Notes: generated by a model not told the origin, from the sequence alone. Positions 1 through 4,713 are shown, counted from the first letter of the stretch. The stretch: DNA of 5,090 nt from Christensenella sp. UBA7597 (GCA_002474405.1 DLQW01000074.1:2507-7596); one strand, 5' to 3'. Numbers and translations are program-made.

Positions 1-11
1 AAACTCCGCAT
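1..11 (-). CDS. Possible start of a leftward gene (partial, cut by window edge)
   Basis: Only the first few codons would be present (Met-Arg-Ser...). The start is proposed because a strong ribosome-binding site, AAGGAG on the minus strand (25-30), lies upstream, and a consensus -10 box and a structured leader lie further upstream in the same orientation. The ATG at 11-9 is 13 nt from that site, which is long. An in-frame ATG at 23-21 is only 1 nt away, which is too close. The start is therefore uncertain, and nothing can be said about the product. Confidence 0.35.
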
Positions 12-24
12 ATAAAAGATCATT

Positions 25-30
25 CTCCTT
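25..30 (-). promoter_or_regulatory. Shine-Dalgarno site AAGGAG for the leftward edge gene
   Basis: Reads AAGGAG (within GAAGGAGA) on the minus strand. It is the main reason to place a leftward gene start at the window edge. Nothing on the plus strand would use it. Confidence 0.5.
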
Positions 31-42
31 CAAAAGTGTAAA

Positions 43-98
43 TCGGAATCCGTCTGCGGCATAAATCCGTGCGGATTTACGGCAAACTCATATTCCGA
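43..98 (-). promoter_or_regulatory. Foldable leader upstream of the leftward edge gene
   Basis: An outer stem (TCGGAAT at 43-49 with ATTCCGA at 92-98) encloses an inner perfect hairpin (TAAATCC at 62-68 with GGATTTA at 73-79, loop GTGC). It lies between the candidate -10 box (118-123) and the ribosome-binding site (25-30), so it would be in the 5' untranslated region of the leftward transcript. It matches no riboswitch class that I recognise. It could be a regulatory leader, an attenuator-like hairpin or a chance fold. There is no U-run after it, so it is not an ordinary intrinsic terminator. Confidence 0.35.
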
Positions 99-117
99 CG
101 ATACTAACGCATATTCT

Positions 118-145
118 ATTATATATCAAAACGGCGATTAAAGCA
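118..145 (-). promoter_or_regulatory. Candidate sigma-A promoter for the leftward edge gene
   Basis: On the minus strand there is a perfect TATAAT (118-123). A weak -35, TTGCTT, lies 17 nt upstream at about 141-146. Transcription would start near 111, leaving a leader of about 90-100 nt. The -10 match is exact and the -35 is poor, so activity may need an activator. Confidence 0.35.
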
Positions 146-164
146 AACAAAAACGACTGCCTTT

Positions 165-253
165 ACGTATTTTTAATCGAATTTTCCCCGTTTTTTCTTT
201 TTTCTTCCGCTCTTTTTTTAATTTTCCCGTTCATTTTTATTCACGGTGATTCT
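165..253. other. Pyrimidine-rich intergenic tract, no gene seen
   Basis: The plus strand here is overwhelmingly T and C with several runs of T, whereas 310-500 is strongly purine-rich. No promoter or RNA family is recognised. The strand asymmetry is plain, but its meaning is not. Confidence 0.4.
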
Positions 254-255
254 TT

Positions 256-504
256 ATGGAAAATTTCGGTCTTTTAAAATTTTTAAAATCCCCCTACCCC
301 GCCGGGCTTGAAAAAACGCCCGGACCGCCGCCCGGAAGCGCATTGAAAAAACCGCCCGGAAACGGCGAAAAAATGCCGGAAAATACCGGAAAAAACGTTG
401 AAAACGAGGTAAAAAACGCCGGAAATTCAATCAAAAACGGCGAAATTTACCTCGATTTTATGGAAAAACAACGCAATTTAAGCAATAAAATCGGCAAAAA
501 ATAG
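256..504 (+). CDS. Doubtful 82-residue low-complexity ORF
   Basis: The predicted peptide is rich in Lys, Asn, Pro, Gly and Glu, built from variations on PPG, GNGEK and KN(A/V)GN. It has no membrane segment, signal peptide or recognisable domain after the first ten residues. Three GCCCGGA microrepeats (318-324, 330-336, 354-360) and many GGAAA words produce the composition. The only start support is a weak GGTGA (244-248), 7 nt before ATG, and no convincing promoter precedes it. The stop codon lies in the loop-proximal part of a 16-bp hairpin that serves the convergent MATE operon. Chance reading through purine-rich intergenic DNA is the likelier explanation; a small basic protein cannot be excluded. 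Confidence 0.2.
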   Translation: MENFGLLKFLKSPYPAGLEKTPGPPPGSALKKPPGNGEKMPENTGKNVENEVKNAGNSIKNGEIYLDFMEKQRNLSNKIGKK

Positions 505-522
505 CAATTTTTTGCCGATTTT
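487..522. terminator. Bidirectional intrinsic terminator between convergent frames
   Basis: A perfect 16-bp stem (487-502 with 507-522) has the 4-nt loop AGCA. The core is TCGGC/GCCGA and both arms carry A/T runs, so either strand gives a G/C stem leading into U-rich RNA. A further T-run lies at 530-537 on the plus strand. It stands 45 nt beyond the stop of the leftward MATE gene and most likely ends that operon. Confidence 0.8.
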
Positions 523-567
523 CAACGTGTTTTTTTTAATTTTCGGGCTGTTTTTTCAAACTGTTTT

Positions 568-1974
568 TTACAAGCCGTCGCCCTCGGTTTCTTCTTCCAG
601 TTCTTCTTCCTCGCGGACGATTTCCTCTTCCTTATTTTCCGCGTCCGGCATTTTATTCCACGCGCCGCCGCGATAGAAAATTATGGAAAGCGCCGCGGAA
701 ACGCACCAGCCGCACGGCCATGCCATCCAGATGCCCGTTGTTCCGAGCGACGTGAGCGCAAGCACTTCGGCAAGCACCACGCGCAGAATCAGATCGGTGA
801 ACGTGGCTACCATGAACTGCTTCATCATGCCGCTGCCGCGCAGCACGCCGTCGGCAACCAGTTTCGCCGCGATGACGAAATAGAACGGCGAAATCACGCG
901 CAGGAACGTGAGCCCCGTTTTCAGCGCCACGCCGCTTACGTCGTCCAGAAAAGCGTACATCAGATACTTGCCAGCGATGAGGTACAGCGCGCAGATGGGA
1001 ACGCAGATGATCCACACGATGGCAAGCCCCGCACGGAAGCCCTGCTTCACGCGCGCGTGCTTCCCCGCGCCCATATTCTGCGCGGTGTAATTGGAAATGC
1101 CGTTGCCCAGCGTGGTGAGCGAAGTTACCACCATATTGTTGAGTTTCACCGCCGCGGAGTACCCCGCCATTACTTCCGAACCGAACGTATTGATGACCGA
1201 CTGAATTACGATATTGCCCACCGAAATGAAGCTCTGCTGCAAGATGCTGGGCACGGCGATCACCGCCACTTTGCCGAGAATCGCAAACGAGAACAGCTTC
1301 GTTTTTTCGCCCGCGCCGATTTTTTTCAGACGGAGCACGACGAACAGCACCGCAAGCACGCAGCTGACGCCCTGACAGAGGAACGTTGCCCACGCGACGC
1401 CCGCAACGCCCATTTTAAACGCCGCGACGAACAGAATATCCATACCGATATTCGAAACGGACGAGCAGGCAAGAAAGATAAACGGCGTTTTCGAATCGCC
1501 GAGCGCCGAGAAAATACCGGTGGCGATATTATAGAAGAACACGAACGGCAAGCCGTAAATGTAAATATCGAGATATAACTTCGAATCGGCGAAAATGTTT
1601 TCCGGCGTATTGATCAGGCGAAGCAGCCCGCCGCAGAAAATCGCGCCGATCAGCATTAAAACGCCGCACAGCACGCCGCCCGCGATAAGCGACGTATACA
1701 CGCTTGTTTTCATTTCGCCGTACTTCTTCGCGCCGAAAAAATTGGATACGATAACGGAGCAACCGATATTGCAGCCGAACGCGAACGCGATGAAAATCAA
1801 CGTGATTTCGTAGCTGTTGCCCACCGCGGCAAGCGCGTCGTTACTGATGAATTTCCCCGCAACGAAGCTATCCGCAATGTTGTACAGCTGCTGAAAAATG
1901 ATACTGCCGAACAGCGGCAGACAGAATTTCCACAGAACGCTTGACGGTTTTCCGCTTGTAAGATCTTTATTCAT
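568..1974 (-). CDS. MATE-family multidrug/metabolite efflux transporter
   Basis: Integral inner-membrane exporter. The family couples export of organic cations, drugs or metabolites to inward Na+ or H+ flow. The 468 residues have the expected architecture: two MatE halves (about 15-175 and 240-405), roughly twelve hydrophobic helices, the N-terminal LPLFGSIIFQQLYNIADS signature (19-36), the SALGDSKTP loop (156-164) and its second-half counterpart VLRGSGMMKQF (378-388). Length is slightly above usual because of a C-terminal tail (447-468) with eleven glutamates and no membrane segment. The ATG overlaps the stop of the preceding gene as ATGA (1971-1974), so the two are co-transcribed and probably coupled; its own ribosome site (AGGG, 1983-1986) is weak. 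The divergent LysR gene is the likely regulator. Family assignment is secure; substrate and coupling ion are unknown. Confidence 0.95.
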   Translation of the reverse strand: MNKDLTSGKPSSVLWKFCLPLFGSIIFQQLYNIADSFVAGKFISNDALAAVGNSYEITLIFIAFAFGCNIGCSVIVSNFFGAKKYGEMKTSVYTSLIAGGVLCGVLMLIGAIFCGGLLRLINTPENIFADSKLYLDIYIYGLPFVFFYNIATGIFSALGDSKTPFIFLACSSVSNIGMDILFVAAFKMGVAGVAWATFLCQGVSCVLAVLFVVLRLKKIGAGEKTKLFSFAILGKVAVIAVPSILQQSFISVGNIVIQSVINTFGSEVMAGYSAAVKLNNMVVTSLTTLGNGISNYTAQNMGAGKHARVKQGFRAGLAIVWIICVPICALYLIAGKYLMYAFLDDVSGVALKTGLTFLRVISPFYFVIAAKLVADGVLRGSGMMKQFMVATFTDLILRVVLAEVLALTSLGTTGIWMAWPCGWCVSAALSIIFYRGGAWNKMPDAENKEEEIVREEEELEEETEGDGL

Positions 1975-2330
1975 GCCGCGCGCCCTGCCTTTTCGTTCTT
2001 TCCGTTTTCCGCCTGCGGCTTATCTTCTTTGCCGCCGCACTTACCCGCATTGCCGCCGTAAAGCGCTTCGTCCTTTTTCTCTTCCGATTTTTCGGCTTTC
2101 AGAACAAAGCTCCAGAACGCGACGACGGTGCCCGCGATATAAAAGACAAGCGGCACGCCCGCCCCGCGCCCCGTGGCATGCGCCAGCGCGCCGAAGAAAA
2201 AGCCCAGCGCGAACGTTGCGCCGAACACGGGCGGAATAAACCCTTTCTTCGTTTTCAGCTGCAGTATGACGTCCGTAAGGAACGGCAGCATACAAAACGC
2301 CGCCGCCAGACATTCGAACAACCTATCCAT
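1971..2330 (-). CDS. Small three-helix membrane protein, unknown function
   Basis: 119 residues, not recognised as a named family. Three hydrophobic segments are visible, at about 6-22, 31-50 and 58-77. A hydrophilic tail (78-119) rich in Lys, Glu, Gly and Asn follows, with no obvious fold. The short loops between helices carry basic residues (KTKK at 26-29, GRG at 54-56). The start is well supported: GAGGTG (2336-2341) lies 5 nt upstream of the ATG. It is first in the leftward operon and its TGA overlaps the ATG of the MATE transporter, which suggests equal or coordinated production. It could be an accessory subunit or stabiliser of the exporter, or simply a co-regulated membrane protein; the sequence does not decide. 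The low-complexity tail resembles the charged tail of its partner in being disordered, but has both charges. Confidence 0.8.
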   Translation of the reverse strand: MDRLFECLAAAFCMLPFLTDVILQLKTKKGFIPPVFGATFALGFFFGALAHATGRGAGVPLVFYIAGTVVAFWSFVLKAEKSEEKKDEALYGGNAGKCGGKEDKPQAENGKNEKAGRAA

Positions 2331-2335
2331 AAATA

Positions 2336-2341
2336 CACCTC
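2336..2341 (-). promoter_or_regulatory. Shine-Dalgarno site of the efflux operon
   Basis: GAGGTG on the minus strand, 5 nt before the ATG at 2330. It fixes the start of the small membrane protein. Confidence 0.75.
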
Positions 2342-2360
2342 GTTTTTACCTGATTTTCGC

Positions 2361-2389
2361 TTGACATTCAAACAAGCACACAGTATAAT
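2361..2389 (+). promoter_or_regulatory. Perfect-consensus sigma-A promoter for the LysR gene
   Basis: TTGACA (2361-2366), a 17-nt spacer, then TATAAT (2384-2389): both hexamers and the spacing match the consensus exactly. The start is predicted near 2396, giving a leader of about 74 nt before the regulator ATG. A fully consensus promoter is unusual for a regulator gene and implies that something restrains it, probably the regulator itself or the overlapping divergent promoter. Confidence 0.85.
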
Positions 2390-2410
2390 ACAAAACGTAA
2401 AATATGTAAA
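2382..2410 (-). promoter_or_regulatory. Divergent promoter of the efflux operon, sharing the -10 region
   Basis: On the minus strand, TTTACA (2405-2410), a 17-nt spacer and TATACT (2382-2387) each differ from consensus by one base. The start is predicted near 2375, about 45 nt before the operon's first ATG. Its -10 box overlaps the opposite-strand TATAAT (2384-2389) by four bases, so polymerase could occupy only one of the two at a time. Confidence 0.7.
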
Positions 2411-2424
2411 ATGTATTTTTTCAC

Positions 2425-2437
2425 GATATTCCATATC
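2425..2437. promoter_or_regulatory. Candidate LysR-type operator dyad
   Basis: GATAT-TCC-ATATC is a perfect 5-bp inverted repeat with a 3-bp centre. Its centre (2431) is about 56 bp upstream of the predicted operon start (near 2375), close to where LysR-family activators usually place their recognition site. It is also about 35 bp downstream of the predicted regulator start, where binding could hinder the regulator's own transcription. Two GTAAAAT copies (2397-2403 and 2406-2412) lie beside it over the operon -35 and may be part of the same site. Confidence 0.4.
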
Positions 2438-2457
2438 AAAAACGTATTGTTTCAGCC

Positions 2458-2463
2458 GAGGAT
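2458..2463 (+). promoter_or_regulatory. Shine-Dalgarno site of the LysR gene
   Basis: GAGGAT lies 6 nt before the ATG at 2470 and supports that start. Confidence 0.75.
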
Positions 2464-2469
2464 AAAACG

Positions 2470-3384
2470 ATGGATATCAATTACGAATATTACAAGATTT
2501 TTTATAACGTGGCGAAATACGGCGGTTTTACCGTTGCCGCGGAAAAAACGTATTCGAACCAGCCCAACCTGACGCGCACGATTAAAAAGCTGGAGCATGA
2601 GCTGGGCGTGGCGTTGTTTTACAAGGCGGGCAGAAACGTACGCCTGACGCCGGAGGGCGAAGAATTGTACGCGCGCATCAGAATCGCCGTGGAACAGATA
2701 GAAAACGCCGAACGGGAAATTTCGGAATTTTCCGCGCTGGAAGGCGGGTATATTTCGGTGAGCGCCAGCGAGGTGGCTTTGCACAAGGTGCTGCTGCCCG
2801 CCCTCGGCGCGTATAAAAAAGCGCACCCGAAAATCAACATTCTGCTTTCCAACCACTCCTCGCCGCAGGCGCTTGCCGCGCTGAAAAACGGGCAGTGCGA
2901 AATTGCCGTGATTTCCGTTGCCGAAACGTTTGACCCGGCTTTCGAATATTACAAAATCGCCGATTGCGCCGACGTGCCCGTATGCGGCAAAGATTACCCC
3001 GCGGACGCGGAAAAAACGTATACGCTGGCGGAACTGTGCGCGTTTCCGCTGATTACGCTGGGCAGGCAGACCGCCTCTTACGATTCGTATACCGATTTTT
3101 TCCGCATGCGCGGCATCACCTTCCGCCCCGAAGTGGAAGTAGCCACCGCCGACCAGATTCTGCCCATTGTGGATTACGGGCTGGGCGTGGGGCTGGTGCC
3201 GGACGTGTTTTTGAAAAAGGCTTCGGCGAAATACCGTCGGCTGAAAACGGATACGCCGCTGCCCTGCCGTTCGATTTATCTTGTGCGGCGCGCAAAACAG
3301 CCCGTGAGCGCCGCCACGAAATCGTTTATCGGCTTGCTTGCGCGCCTTGCCGCCGAAAAAAACAAACAGCCGTCAAACGATTGA
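2470..3384 (+). CDS. LysR-type transcriptional regulator
   Basis: Cytoplasmic DNA-binding regulator of 304 residues, the normal family length. The N-terminal winged helix-turn-helix spans about 3-62, with recognition-helix region EKTYSNQPNLTRTIKKLE (25-42) and the typical LGVALF (45-50) and R-LTPEG (58-63) signatures. A linker helix follows (about 64-90). The effector-binding domain (about 93-295) has two alpha/beta lobes, with EIAVISV (144-150) and the ILPIVDYGLGVGLVPD segment (230-245), a conserved hallmark of the fold. The gene is divergent from the membrane protein/MATE operon and shares its promoter region, the classic arrangement in which the LysR protein activates the neighbour when it binds an inducer and represses itself. 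The inducer is not predictable, though it may be the exported compound. It ends just before a strong terminator and is monocistronic. Confidence 0.95.
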   Translation: MDINYEYYKIFYNVAKYGGFTVAAEKTYSNQPNLTRTIKKLEHELGVALFYKAGRNVRLTPEGEELYARIRIAVEQIENAEREISEFSALEGGYISVSASEVALHKVLLPALGAYKKAHPKINILLSNHSSPQALAALKNGQCEIAVISVAETFDPAFEYYKIADCADVPVCGKDYPADAEKTYTLAELCAFPLITLGRQTASYDSYTDFFRMRGITFRPEVEVATADQILPIVDYGLGVGLVPDVFLKKASAKYRRLKTDTPLPCRSIYLVRRAKQPVSAATKSFIGLLARLAAEKNKQPSND

Positions 3385-3411
3385 AAAAAACGCATATTTA
3401 CCCCGAAAAAC

Positions 3412-3433
3412 GCCGTTTTAAACGGCTTTTTTT
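3412..3433 (+). terminator. Intrinsic terminator of the LysR gene
   Basis: The 15-nt palindrome GCCGTTTTAAACGGC (3412-3426) is followed directly by seven T (3427-3433), 28 nt after the regulator stop codon. A-rich sequence before the stem also lets the U-run pair in the opposite direction. Confidence 0.85.
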
Positions 3434-3445
3434 ATATTTTCCGCC

Positions 3446-3509
3446 ATTTTAAAAATTTTAAAACTTTTCGTAAAATATGCGTTTAAACGGGCAAAATCGT
3501 ATTTATAAT
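3446..3509 (+). promoter_or_regulatory. Promoter region of hsp20
   Basis: A consensus TATAAT (3504-3509) is preceded at 16 nt by a weak -35-like TTTAAA (3482-3487), which lies inside the perfect palindrome CGTTTAAACG (3480-3489). An A/T-only stretch at about 3446-3463, upstream of the -35, could act as an UP element. Transcription would start near 3516. I found neither the CIRCE inverted repeat (TTAGCACTC...GAGTGCTAA) nor a CtsR-like heptad repeat, so the palindrome over the -35 is the best operator candidate. Confidence 0.5.
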
Positions 3510-3538
3510 AATAAGCGAAGAACGAAAGGAAAGGCGCG

Positions 3539-3583
3539 ATGAAAGACAGCGCGGAACCGTTCGAACTTCGGAAATCGATTTGA
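3539..3583 (+). CDS. Possible 14-codon leader ORF upstream of hsp20
   Basis: Reads MKDSAEPFELRKSI, then TGA. It is preceded by a purine-rich ribosome site (AAAGGAAAGG at 3525-3534) at suitable distance and lies wholly inside the predicted hsp20 leader. Its stop is 20 nt before the hsp20 ATG, and the hsp20 ribosome site falls in that gap. It contains two perfect palindromes, GTTCGAAC (3559-3566) and AAATCGATTT (3572-3581, reaching the stop codon). It may be a translated leader peptide that affects hsp20 translation, or a chance ATG behind a chance purine run. Confidence 0.3.
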   Translation: MKDSAEPFELRKSI

Positions 3584-3587
3584 ATTT

Positions 3588-3596
3588 AAGGAGATG
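3588..3596 (+). promoter_or_regulatory. Strong Shine-Dalgarno site of hsp20
   Basis: AAGGAGATG, with AGGAG 10 nt before the ATG at 3604. The ATG inside this motif (3594-3596) opens only a 12-codon out-of-frame stretch, so 3604 is the chosen start. Confidence 0.8.
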
Positions 3597-3603
3597 AATT
3601 ATT

Positions 3604-4059
3604 ATGAAAAACTATTTGCAGAACAGAAATAACAATCATATGGAGCATACTTCTTTATTTGACGCGCTGGACGATTTCTTCCGCCCCGTGTTTGCGGACG
3701 AAGCCGATTATCTGAAATCGAACATCAGCGAAACCGACAAGGATTATCGCCTGGAAGTGGCGGTGCCCGGATTTACGAAAGAACAGATTAAGCTTTCTTT
3801 GGAAAACGGGTATCTGAACGTTGTATGTTCGAAGAAAGAAAAGGAAGGCGGCAACGAAGCGAACGGCGAAAACGCCAAGAAGGAAAACAAGGTGTACAGA
3901 CGGAAGGAAATTTCCGAATACTCTTCGCGCAGCTTCTACGTCGGCGACGACGTATCGAAAGAGGACATCAAGGCGAAGTACGAAAACGGCATTCTGTCTT
4001 TGGTAATCCCGAAAGTAACGCAGAAATTGCCCGAAAGATCGTATATTGCGATTGAGTAA
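3604..4059 (+). CDS. Hsp20/alpha-crystallin family small heat-shock protein
   Basis: ATP-independent cytoplasmic holdase that binds unfolding proteins in large oligomers and passes them to the Hsp70 and Clp systems. Its 151 residues show a short N-terminal arm with SLFDALDDFFRPVF (17-30), the alpha-crystallin domain at about 38-137 (YRLEVAVPGFTKEQIKLSLENGYL, 48-71, in outline; SRSFYVGDDV, 108-117), the family signature AKYENGILSLVIPK (124-137), and a C-terminal IXI anchor (I148-A149-I150) one residue from the end. A Lys/Glu/Gly/Asn-rich loop (77-95) separates the two sheets; such loops are common in clostridial members. It is monocistronic with its own promoter and strong ribosome site. Regulation by heat or envelope stress is expected from the family, not proved here. 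The two-letter symbol hsp is generic, so no specific gene name is assigned. Confidence 0.95.
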   Translation: MKNYLQNRNNNHMEHTSLFDALDDFFRPVFADEADYLKSNISETDKDYRLEVAVPGFTKEQIKLSLENGYLNVVCSKKEKEGGNEANGENAKKENKVYRRKEISEYSSRSFYVGDDVSKEDIKAKYENGILSLVIPKVTQKLPERSYIAIE

Positions 4060-4165
4060 AGGTTTGCGGACGGTGCGGGGTTGGTTGCACTTTGGGGGCG
4101 GATTGCTTTGCGAGCCGATGATTCAGCGGCGGTGCAGTTGCCACTTTGTTTGAAATTTTTCGTAT
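4060..4165. other. G-rich spacer after hsp20, no gene seen
   Basis: The plus strand is G-rich, with short runs such as GG-N2-GG-N3-GGGG-N2-GG near 4068-4085 that could in principle form a weak two-layer quadruplex. No terminator hairpin with a T-run directly follows hsp20 here; the first good one is at 4350-4392. Confidence 0.35.
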
Positions 4166-4329
4166 AGAAAACAAGGTACGCCCCTCATTCGTCGCCGTAC
4201 GGCGACACCTTCCCCCGCGGGGGAAGGCTCAAATAAAGGAAAATTAAAATTTATCCTCTCTCGGCGGCTTTGCCGCCACTCTCCCCGAAGGGGAAAGCAA
4301 GAGACAGTGCGTCCGAAAGGGAAAGCAAG
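4166..4329 (+). repeat. Structured intergenic repeat, module copy A
   Basis: About 164 bp, directly repeated as copy B 381 bp downstream. It has two related halves. Half 1 (4181-4228) has a perfect 16-bp palindrome (4191-4206, GTCGCCG arms) followed by a perfect 20-bp palindrome (4208-4227, CCTTCCCCC arms). Half 2 (4254-4298) has GGCGGC/GCCGCC around TTT (4263-4277), then TCCCC-GAA-GGGGA (4282-4294). The halves share the plan CCTC-N-TCG-stem-AC-pyrimidine-CCCC-loop-GGGG-purine-GC. An AT spacer joins them. The module closes with the direct repeat GGGAAAGCAAG (4291-4301 and 4319-4329). It resembles the palindromic repeats I recall being common between genes of gut clostridia. No coding sequence. 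Confidence 0.85.
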
Positions 4330-4349
4330 CAATATTGCCAAATAAATAC

Positions 4350-4392
4350 CGCCGGGCGGGTTGCGGAAAAGCAACCTGCCCGGCGATTTTTT
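4350..4392 (+). terminator. Strong intrinsic terminator inside the repeat island
   Basis: A 15-bp GC-rich stem (4350-4364 with 4371-4385) has one G-U pair and the 6-nt loop GGAAAA. It is followed by A and six T (4387-4392). Read rightward it would end transcripts from hsp20 that pass through copy A, or a transcript of the repeat itself. Confidence 0.85.
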
Positions 4393-4414
4393 GTTTTATA
4401 GAAAAAATTTTTTT

Positions 4415-4537
4415 AATTTATCCTCTCTCGGCTCACATTCGCACGCCACTCTACTTGCCGCGCTTGCCTGTCGGCAACGCGACAAGGATTCCCGCAGCCG
4501 TAGGCTTTTTCGCGCTTTTCTCTCCTTAGAGAAAAAG
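4415..4537 (+). repeat. Degenerate third half-module (copy C)
   Basis: It starts with the same 18 bases that open half 2 of copy A (4415-4432 matching 4248-4265) and keeps GGC...GCC-ACTCT (4430-4451), but the stem arms no longer pair. A different long hairpin follows (4454-4486: CTTG-CGCG and TTGCC arms, one mismatch and one bulge). The end holds TTTTCTCT-CCTT-AGAGAAAA (4516-4535), in the place of the C-run/G-run hairpin of the other copies. It lies between copies A and B. Confidence 0.55.
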
Positions 4538-4546
4538 TGGAAAAGG

Positions 4547-4713
4547 AGAAAACAAGGTACGCCCCTCATTCGTCGCCGTACGGCGACACCTTCCCCCCAA
4601 GGGGAAGCCGCGACATAAGGAAAAATTAAAATTTATCCTCTATCGTCTGCTAACGCAGACACTTTCCCCGAAGGGGGAAAGCAAGAGACAGTGCGTCCGA
4701 AAGGGAAAGCAAG
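4547..4713 (+). repeat. Structured intergenic repeat, module copy B
   Basis: About 167 bp, the same order as copy A. Half 1 has the identical 16-bp palindrome (4572-4587), then CTTCCCC/GGGGAAG (4590-4607). Half 2 has GTCTGC-TAAC-GCAGAC (4645-4660), then CTTTCCCC-GAAG-GGGGAAAG (4662-4681). It closes with GGGAAAGCAAG twice (4675-4685 and 4703-4713). Loops and arms differ from copy A, but pairing is kept. It ends 12 bases before the stop codon of the convergent glycoside hydrolase gene. Confidence 0.85.

Noticed and set aside
43..98. Purine, guanidine or other known riboswitch
   Set aside because: Stems are present, but the conserved loop and junction bases that I know for these classes do not match.
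653..1393. Long minus-strand frame of 246 codons inside the MATE gene
   Set aside because: It is out of frame with a clear MATE protein, is Arg/His/Gly-rich, has no hydrophobic segments or domain, and has no ribosome site of its own.
1057..1578. Plus-strand frame of 173 codons opposite the MATE gene
   Set aside because: Antisense to a secure gene. Its composition (many Arg, His, Glu) is what complementing membrane-protein codons gives.
2964..3452. Plus-strand frame of 162 codons overlapping the LysR gene
   Set aside because: It is out of frame with a full-length LysR protein, very Arg-rich, and runs through the terminator.
3434..3603. CIRCE or sigma-B control of hsp20
   Set aside because: No TTAGCACTC...GAGTGCTAA pair. 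GTTTAA at 3481 resembles a sigma-B -35, but no GGGTAT-like -10 lies at the right distance.
4123..4374. Minus-strand 83-codon frame in the repeat island
   Set aside because: It is made of translated palindromic repeats and the terminator stem; no ribosome site or domain. Such frames are typical false genes over these repeats.
4361..4618. Plus-strand 85-codon frame in the repeat island
   Set aside because: It starts inside the terminator hairpin and crosses copy C into copy B. It is basic low-complexity translation of repeat DNA.
4166..4713. CRISPR array
   Set aside because: The repeats are too long, too few and internally structured, with no regular short spacers and no cas gene nearby.
4166..4713. 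Insertion sequence or transposon with terminal inverted repeats
   Set aside because: The long copies are in direct orientation. I found no transposase frame and no matching inverted ends around the island, so only a repeat family is claimed.
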